64,000 nucleotides of DNA from Rhizobium sp. (GTDB taxonomy: Bacteria; Pseudomonadota; Alphaproteobacteria; Rhizobiales; Rhizobiaceae). The stretch lies in contig JAQGJP010000056.1 in assembly GCA_028290545.1 (NCBI GenBank), positions 103,711-167,710 on the forward strand. Direction: 5' to 3'. A program made the translations under genes and the position numbers. This document shows, piece by piece, positions 59,788 through 64,000 of this stretch. Below the pieces are notes generated by a model. The model was not told where the DNA came from. It made no database searches and saw only the letters and a list, made by a program, of their open reading frames with translations. Every line of letters starts with the position of its first letter. Within the stretch, counting starts at the first letter, position 1.

Positions 59788-60237
59788 ATGGATAGCCACA
59801 TGCCTCTGAAACTACTTGCCCTCGACGATGAAGATCTGACCGTCATCTCGGCCCATATGCAGGATGCGGTTTTCCGCATCGCCGATGTCGAATACGAGCC
59901 ACGGCAGAAGCGCTTGACGATTGCTGCCAACCGATTTGATTGGGAAGCCGCCGACCGTGAAGCCAAGGGTTTCGAGCGCAGCCGCGCCGCGCTCTGCTTC
60001 AAGCAGGTGACCTCGGTCCGCTCGATCGGCATAGACCGCAAGGCCAAGGAAAAGGTGCTGTCGCTGCTCGCCGTTCTCTTCGAAAAGGAAAGCGAGGGCC
60101 CCGATGGTTCGATCGAACTGGTGCTGGCCGGCGGTGGCTCGATCCTGCTGGGTGTGGACTGTGTCGAAGTTCAGCTTGCAGATACCGGCGGCACGTGGGA
60201 AACGACAATGAAGCCGCGTCATCCAGGCGCTGCCTGA
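59788..60237 (+). CDS. DUF2948 family protein
   Basis: This 149-residue protein has the DUF2948 pattern: LKLLALDDEDLTVISAHMQDAVFRIADVEY, KRLTIAANRFDWEAA, and GSIELVLAGGGSILLGVDCVEVQLADTGGTW. It has no known function but constantly lies between murA and hisD in Rhizobiales. An ATG at 59800 is an alternative start. A 61-base gap leads to hisD. Confidence 0.88.
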   Translation: MDSHMPLKLLALDDEDLTVISAHMQDAVFRIADVEYEPRQKRLTIAANRFDWEAADREAKGFERSRAALCFKQVTSVRSIGIDRKAKEKVLSLLAVLFEKESEGPDGSIELVLAGGGSILLGVDCVEVQLADTGGTWETTMKPRHPGAA

Positions 60238-60298
60238 AGCGGTGGCCGATGCGGCTCGCACCGCAGAACGACAATATTGAATTCGTGAGGTGCGTTCC

Positions 60299-61597
60299 TT
60301 GGCGATCTGGCTCAACCGGCAGTCGGCGGATTTTGAAAAGCGGTTTGCAGCGTTTCTGACCACAAAGCGCGAAGTCTCGGAAGATGTGAACGCGGTGGTC
60401 CGCACGATCATCGCCGATGTTGTCGCGCGTGGCGACCAGGCGCTCAAGGAATATTCGCTCCGTTTCGATGCGCTGGACTTCGACCGCGTTGCCATGCGCG
60501 TCAAGCCGGGCGAACTGGATGAGGCTTTCGATGAGATCGATGCCCCTGTTCGCGATGCCCTGCTGCTTGCCGCCGACCGGATCGAGAAGCATCATCGGCG
60601 GCAATTGCCCAAGGACGATATCTACGAGGACGCGCTCGGCGTGACGCTGGGTTCGCGCTGGACGGCGATCGAGGCGGTCGGCCTCTACGTGCCCGGCGGC
60701 ATGGCGAGCTACCCGAGTTCGGTGCTGATGAACGCGGTGCCCGCCAAGGTCGCCGGCGTGCCTCGTATCGTCATGGTCGTGCCGGCGCGCGAAGGCGCGA
60801 TCAACCCCGCGGTCCTTGCCGCAGCCCGCATCGCCGGCATTGACGAAATTTACCGTATCGGCGGCGCGCAGGCCATCGCAGCCCTTGCCTATGGCACCGA
60901 AACCATCCAGCCGGTGGCCAAGATCACCGGACCGGGCAACGCCTTTGTCGCCGCCGCCAAGCGGCATGTGTTCGGCACTGTCGGCATCGACATGATCGCC
61001 GGTCCGTCCGAAGTTCTGGTGATTGCCGATGCCAACAATGATCCCGACTGGCTTGCCGCCGATCTTCTGGCCCAGGCCGAGCACGACACTGGCGCCCAAT
61101 CGATCCTGGTGACCGACGACGAGCGTTTCGCAAAGGCGGTCGAGGCGGCGGTCGAACGGCAGCTCAAGACGCTGTCGCGATCCGAAACCGCCTCCGCGTC
61201 TTGGCGGGATTTCGGCGCCATCATCCTCGTGCCGGACATGGATGCGGCGGTGCCGATCGCCGACCGGATTGCCGCCGAACATGTCGAGATTGCGATCGAG
61301 CATCCGGAAGCGCTGATGGCGAAGATCCGCAATGCCGGCGCCTTCTTCCTCGGCCGCCACACGCCTGAAGTGATCGGCGATTATGTCGGTGGATCCAATC
61401 ACGTACTGCCGACGGCGCGCTCGGCGCGGTTCTCGTCGGGGCTGTCGGTGCTCGACTACATGAAGCGATCCTCGATCCTCAAGCTTGGCGCCGAGCCGCT
61501 TCGCATACTCGGTCCTTCCGCCATTGCGCTCGCCCATTGCGAGGGGCTCGACGCACATGCCAGGTCCGTCGCCATCCGGCTCAACCCGGAGGCCTGA
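60299..61597 (+). CDS. hisD: Histidinol dehydrogenase
   Basis: This 432-residue zinc enzyme oxidises L-histidinol to L-histidine, the last two steps of histidine biosynthesis. It shows SRWTAIEAVGLYVPGGMASYPSSVLMNAVPAKVAG, RIGGAQAIAALAYGTETI, GPGNAFVAAAKRHVFGTVGIDMIAGPSEVLVIAD, QAEHDTGAQSILVT and VGGSNHVLPT. A TTG at 60299 fits best: GTGAGGTG lies about 6 bases upstream and the product then begins MAIWLNRQSADFE like relatives; the GTG at 60290 overlaps that ribosome site. Confidence 0.95.
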   Translation: MAIWLNRQSADFEKRFAAFLTTKREVSEDVNAVVRTIIADVVARGDQALKEYSLRFDALDFDRVAMRVKPGELDEAFDEIDAPVRDALLLAADRIEKHHRRQLPKDDIYEDALGVTLGSRWTAIEAVGLYVPGGMASYPSSVLMNAVPAKVAGVPRIVMVVPAREGAINPAVLAAARIAGIDEIYRIGGAQAIAALAYGTETIQPVAKITGPGNAFVAAAKRHVFGTVGIDMIAGPSEVLVIADANNDPDWLAADLLAQAEHDTGAQSILVTDDERFAKAVEAAVERQLKTLSRSETASASWRDFGAIILVPDMDAAVPIADRIAAEHVEIAIEHPEALMAKIRNAGAFFLGRHTPEVIGDYVGGSNHVLPTARSARFSSGLSVLDYMKRSSILKLGAEPLRILGPSAIALAHCEGLDAHARSVAIRLNPEA

Positions 61598-61600
61598 TGG

Positions 61601-62074
61601 ATGGCGGACAGCGGCTATCGGCTTTCGGATGTCACGCTGGATGAATCGATTGGACGATCGACGCCGGATGTCGAGCATGAGCGGGCGGTGGCAATTTTCG
61701 ATCTGCTGGAGGACAACACGTTCGTGCCCGAAGGCCACGGCGGCGGACCCTACCATCTGAAGCTCTCGCTGATCGACCAGAAACTTGTTTTCACGATCAT
61801 GACCGAGAAAGGCGACCAGGTCGCCACGCATATCTTGTCGCTGACGCCCTTCCGCCGGATCATCAAGGACTATTTCATGATCTGCGAGAGCTATTACCAG
61901 GCGATCCGCTCCTCGACCCCGAGCCAGATCGAGGCGATCGACATGGGCCGGCGCGGCATACACAATGAAGGTTCTCAGACGCTCGAAGATCGCTTGAAAG
62001 GCAAGATCGGGCTCGATTTCGATACATCCCGCCGGCTCTTCACGCTGGTCTGCGTGCTCTATTGGCGGGGCTAA
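61601..62074 (+). CDS. UPF0262 family protein
   Basis: This 157-residue protein contains the family patterns [61 protein letters not shown] and [13 protein letters not shown]. No biochemical function is known; the gene is a fixed companion of hisD in Rhizobiales. GGAGG lies 8 bases before the ATG at 61601, inside the end of hisD. Confidence 0.92.
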   Translation: MADSGYRLSDVTLDESIGRSTPDVEHERAVAIFDLLEDNTFVPEGHGGGPYHLKLSLIDQKLVFTIMTEKGDQVATHILSLTPFRRIIKDYFMICESYYQAIRSSTPSQIEAIDMGRRGIHNEGSQTLEDRLKGKIGLDFDTSRRLFTLVCVLYWRG

Positions 62075-62079
62075 GCGGC

Positions 62080-62547
62080 ATGGACGGGCCGAACGCGATT
62101 CCGCCGACGCGATTGCCCGGCGCGGTGCTCTTCATGTGCGGCATGAACTCGATCCGCTCGCCGATGGCCGAAGCGATCGCCCGGCATCATCTGCCGCAAA
62201 GCGTCTATGTCGCCTCGGCAGGTGTGCGGCGCGGCGAACGCGATCCCTTTGTCGATATCGTGCTCGCGGAGATCGGCCTCGGCCTTGACCGCCACCAGCC
62301 GCACCTGCTCGATGATCTGGAGGATGATTATTTCGACATGATCGTGACGCTGGCGCCGGAGGCTCACCATGTCGCCCTCGACATGACGCGTTCGTGGGCT
62401 GCCGATGTCGTCTACTGGCCGACGCCTGATCCGACGGTGGCCACAGGCACGCGCGAGCAGATCCTCAATGCCTACAGGGAGGTCCGCGATCACCTGACAA
62501 GGCGGATCCTCAAACATATTGCCGCGGCAAATACCGAGACCGCATGA
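62080..62547 (+). CDS. Low-molecular-weight protein phosphatase / arsenate-reductase-like protein
   Basis: This 155-residue protein has the P-loop CGMNSIRSPMAEAI (C-x5-R-S) near residue 23 and an acidic general-acid loop in WPTPDPTVATG near the C terminus, as in low-molecular-weight tyrosine phosphatases and ArsC relatives. It should dephosphorylate a protein or small molecule in the cytoplasm. The ATG at 62080 was chosen over an upstream TTG at 62062, which lies in UPF0262. It precedes infA, a typical Rhizobiales order. Confidence 0.88.
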   Translation: MDGPNAIPPTRLPGAVLFMCGMNSIRSPMAEAIARHHLPQSVYVASAGVRRGERDPFVDIVLAEIGLGLDRHQPHLLDDLEDDYFDMIVTLAPEAHHVALDMTRSWAADVVYWPTPDPTVATGTREQILNAYREVRDHLTRRILKHIAAANTETA

Positions 62548-62702
62548 AAAAACGTGTGCTTTTCTTGCGCGGCACGTCAATTAAGCCTAAATAGCGGCCG
62601 CCGGACAGTTCACAAAGCTTTGGCTTTTGTGTAGTTTCCGCGCCAATTCGCGGGGTGCCTGTCGGCGCCTCGCCAGAAAACATCTAGGAAGATAACCCAA
62701 AT

Positions 62703-62921
62703 ATGCCGAAAGAAGAAGTACTGGAATTTCCGGGAATCGTGACTGAATTGCTGCCCAATGCCACCTTCCGCGTGAAGCTGGAAAATGAGCATGAGATCAT
62801 CGCGCACACCGCCGGACGCATGCGCAAGAATCGCATCCGCGTTCTGGCCGGCGACAAGGTGCTTGTGGAAATGACGCCCTACGATCTGACCAAGGGCCGC
62901 ATCACCTATCGTTTCAAGTAA
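62703..62921 (+). CDS. infA: Translation initiation factor IF-1
   Basis: This 72-residue S1-domain protein binds the ribosomal A site of the 30S subunit during initiation. It matches the family exactly in length and pattern: [70 protein letters not shown]. It has its own ~155-base upstream region and a tightly following maf gene (30 bases). Confidence 0.98.
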   Translation: MPKEEVLEFPGIVTELLPNATFRVKLENEHEIIAHTAGRMRKNRIRVLAGDKVLVEMTPYDLTKGRITYRFK

Positions 62922-62951
62922 TCGATTGCCAGATATCACGGGATACCCGAC

Positions 62952-63575
62952 GTGCTGACACAACGGCTGATACTGGCATCGGGCTCGCCGAGGCGCCTGG
63001 ATCTTCTGGCTCAGGCCGGCATTCATCCGGACAAGCTGATGCCGATGGATCTCGACGAGACGCCGCGCCGTGCCGAGCACCCGCGTTCGCTCGCCAGGCG
63101 TCTTGCCGCCGAGAAGGCCGAAGCGGCTTTTCAGGGGATCAGAACCGATCCGCAATGGGCGGGCAGCTATATCCTTGCCGCCGATACCGTGGTTGCGGTG
63201 GGGCGTCGCATTCTCGGCAAGCCGGAATATCTGGAGGAGGCTTCCTCGGCGCTGCACCTGTTGTCCGGCCGCAGCCACTGGGTCTATACCGGCATTGCCG
63301 TGATGACTCCGGCCAGCCAGATGCGGCTCAAGGTCATCGAGACAAAGGTGCGCTTCAAACGCCTGACCGGCCCGGAATTGAAATACTATCTTGCATCCGG
63401 CGAATGGCGGGGCAAGGCGGGCGGCTATGGCATCCAGGGCTTCGCTGGCACGTTTGTGCAGAAGCTTGTGGGTTCCTACAGCGCCGTGGTCGGCCTGCCT
63501 CTCTTTGAGACTGTCCAGCTGCTTGTGGGCGAGGGTTTCCAGTTCCACGAAAAATGGCAGGAGGGCTCGGCTTGA
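62952..63575 (+). CDS. maf: Maf-family nucleoside-triphosphate pyrophosphatase
   Basis: This 207-residue enzyme hydrolyses non-canonical or pyrimidine nucleoside triphosphates. It has LILASGSPRRLDLLAQAGI at the N terminus (substrate loop), YILAADTVVAVGRRILGKP (catalytic Asp) and GYGIQGFAGTFVQKLVGSYSAVVGLPLFE. It starts at GTG 62952; the product length is usual. The stop overlaps the yacG start by 4 bases. Confidence 0.93.
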   Translation: MLTQRLILASGSPRRLDLLAQAGIHPDKLMPMDLDETPRRAEHPRSLARRLAAEKAEAAFQGIRTDPQWAGSYILAADTVVAVGRRILGKPEYLEEASSALHLLSGRSHWVYTGIAVMTPASQMRLKVIETKVRFKRLTGPELKYYLASGEWRGKAGGYGIQGFAGTFVQKLVGSYSAVVGLPLFETVQLLVGEGFQFHEKWQEGSA

Positions 63576-63781
63576 CCTCCAACGTCGCTCCTTTGCGGAA
63601 AGCCCGGCCATGCCCGGAATGCAACCGGCCCTCGACGCGCGAATCCTATCCCTTCTGTTCCGAACGCTGCCGCAATCTCGACCTTTCGCGCTGGCTGACC
63701 GGTTCCTATGCCATTCCGGTGGTCAACGACGGCTCACAGGAGGATGACGAGGACAATCCCGTGAACCGCGATCAGGACTGA
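63572..63781 (+). CDS. yacG: DNA gyrase inhibitor YacG, zinc-binding
   Basis: This 69-residue protein has one zinc-binding CPECNRPSTRESYPFCSERCR domain (C-x2-C...C-x3-C) and RWLTGSYAIP, as in YacG, which inhibits gyrase by binding GyrB. It begins at TTG 63572 with GGAGGG 7 bases upstream, overlapping the maf stop (TTGA), so translation is coupled. An ATG at 63554 is possible but overlaps the ribosome site. Confidence 0.92.
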   Translation: MTSNVAPLRKARPCPECNRPSTRESYPFCSERCRNLDLSRWLTGSYAIPVVNDGSQEDDEDNPVNRDQD

Positions 63782-63924
63782 AAATTCAGTCTTTTCATGG
63801 TGTTGTGGATTAATGAAAAAAATCGGCAACAGGGGTTGCGCCTCTCCGACAAGATGCTATAACCCCGCTCGCTTCCGGGGTACACCAAACCTCTGGAGGC
63901 TCTGAAAAGAGCCAAAAGCAAGAT

Positions 63925-64000
63925 GCCCGGATAGCTCAGTTGGTAGAGCAGCGGATTGAAAATCCGCGTGTCGGTGGTTCAAATCCGCCTCCGGGCACCA
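63925..64000 (+). tRNA. tRNA-Phe (GAA)
   Basis: This complete 76-base cloverleaf has acceptor GCCCGGA paired with TCCGGGC, D arm GCTCAGTTGGTAGAGC, anticodon stem CGGAT/ATCCG with loop TTGAAAA (anticodon GAA at 63958-63960), T arm GGTGGTTCAAATCCGCC and an encoded CCA end. It ends exactly at the window edge. In Rhizobiales it follows yacG. Confidence 0.98.

Overview
The window looks like chromosome of an alphaproteobacterium of the Rhizobiaceae or close Hyphomicrobiales. The best evidence is the housekeeping block at the right end (murA, DUF2948, hisD, UPF0262, low-molecular-weight phosphatase, infA, maf, yacG, tRNA-Phe). High GC, many ABC sugar-uptake operons with their own regulators, and several GGAAC-type general-stress promoters also fit. 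I see no phage, insertion sequence, integrase or CRISPR array.

Layout: (1) 1-1017: tail of an MFS transporter and a small XRE regulator. (2) 1037-8991: a leftward sugar ABC operon (binding protein, two permeases, SIS protein, PfkB kinase, ATPase) opposite a ROK repressor and an SRPBCC protein. Its gene content parallels the fructosamine (frl) operon of Bacillus. (3) 8995-11065: a ROK-family kinase-like gene and trehalose-phosphatase otsB, divergent, each behind a stress-sigma promoter. (4) 11048-17900: a lipid-modification cluster of two CFA-synthase-like methyltransferases, DUF1295, an FAD oxidoreductase, DUF1365, DUF2147 and DUF2177. (5) 17908-20835: a secreted vanadium-haloperoxidase-type enzyme with an FG-GAP/ASPIC protein. 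(6) 21099-28001: uptake and oxidative catabolism of L-rhamnose. (7) 28066-37833: an orphan catabolic system (amidohydrolase, a regulator with a periplasmic-binding-protein domain, HTH protein, alpha/beta hydrolase, ribose-type ABC transporter, TIM-barrel isomerase). Two distant promoter regions in it share an identical 18-bp box. (8) 38067-44261: a FadR-type regulator, a Cys/Met-metabolism PLP enzyme and a MalFGK-type ABC transporter. (9) 44318-49293: a YcaO-TfuA peptide/protein backbone-modification locus with two small proteins, a SARP/TPR regulator and an XRE regulator; this is the most novel part. (10) 49734-57166: a stress island with two small proteins, a phospholipase-D protein, a YbhN-like membrane protein, an EEP hydrolase, treY and an outer-membrane beta-barrel protein, with four GGAAC-type promoter regions. 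(11) 57220-64000: DUF72 and the housekeeping block.

Three themes cross the regions. Every ABC operon has a strong hairpin beside the binding-protein gene, which suggests mRNA processing that favours the binding protein. GGAAC-N16/18-GTT promoters link the trehalose genes (otsB, treY), the phospholipase-D module and an outer-membrane protein into one probable RpoE2/EcfG regulon. The YcaO-TfuA locus has no exporter or protease, so it may modify a small protein inside the cell and not make a secreted peptide.
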